A program made the translations under genes and the position numbers. This document shows positions 36,566-36,567 of a DNA stretch of 36,567 nucleotides, piece by piece. The notes beneath the pieces were generated by a model, which worked only from the letters and a program-made list of their open reading frames with translations, was not told the DNA's origin and searched no databases. Source of the DNA: a virus; IMG/VR virus record IMGVR_UViG_3300031726_000758, positions 1 through 36,567 of that record, one strand, 5' to 3'. Position 1 is the stretch's first letter; each line of letters begins with the position of its first letter.

Positions 36566-36567
36566 GA

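Overview
The window looks like most of the genome of a tailed double-stranded DNA phage with a short-tailed (podovirus-type) virion. By eye the base composition is moderate, slightly AT-rich. The evidence is a complete PBSX/T4-type large terminase, a P22-like portal of about 709 residues, a scaffold-like protein, a major capsid protein of the N4-gp56 type, a probable adaptor and a probable tail-nozzle protein, with no long tape-measure, sheath or tube genes. I cannot name the host. Shine-Dalgarno sites of the AGGAG type point to a bacterium.

Layout. 1-3900 (minus): fibre-like proteins, a small overlapping gene and the portal. 3890-4357 (minus): a small virion-like protein. 4442-4986 (plus): three small genes. 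4919-6469 (minus): a tandem winged-helix protein that is probably the replication initiator; its TTG start and ribosome site lie inside a 49-bp-period direct-repeat array (6442-6625), followed by non-coding DNA to 6804, which makes a candidate iteron origin. 6805-14696 (minus): nozzle, fibre, adaptor, small proteins, decoration-like protein, capsid and scaffold. 14831-17909 (plus): terminase, thymidylate kinase and small genes, with one minus-strand gene at 16133-16381. 17885-23271 (minus): small acidic and membrane proteins, two repeat-rich proteins that may be ejected with the DNA, a tandem pair of paralogues and a repeat-rich single-pass membrane protein. 23831-25396 (plus): serine resolvase, an unknown gene and a three-pass membrane protein. 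25563-27030 (minus): a probable ejection protein and two unknowns. 27140-31798 (plus): an early recombination and replication operon with a possible annealing protein, YqaJ-like exonuclease, helicase-type ATPase, RusA-like resolvase and a lone IS1595-type zinc ribbon. 31783-36565 (minus): three C1q/TNF-like beta proteins, two very basic proteins and three large related beta-rich surface proteins.

How it may work together. The initiator would fire at the iteron region. The 27-31 kb operon would supply helicase, exonuclease and junction resolvase, while the host supplies polymerase. The serine resolvase would resolve multimers. Packaging and virion genes occupy most of the rest, with an unusually large set of small beta-rich surface proteins at both ends of the window. 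An initiator with iterons plus a resolvase plus a virion gene set, and no integrase, suggests a phage-plasmid. This is an inference. I recognise no partition genes, endolysin, small terminase or RNA genes. The gene at 1-111 is cut by the window edge and its frame does not continue sensibly into position 36567, so the window is probably not a cleanly closed circle.
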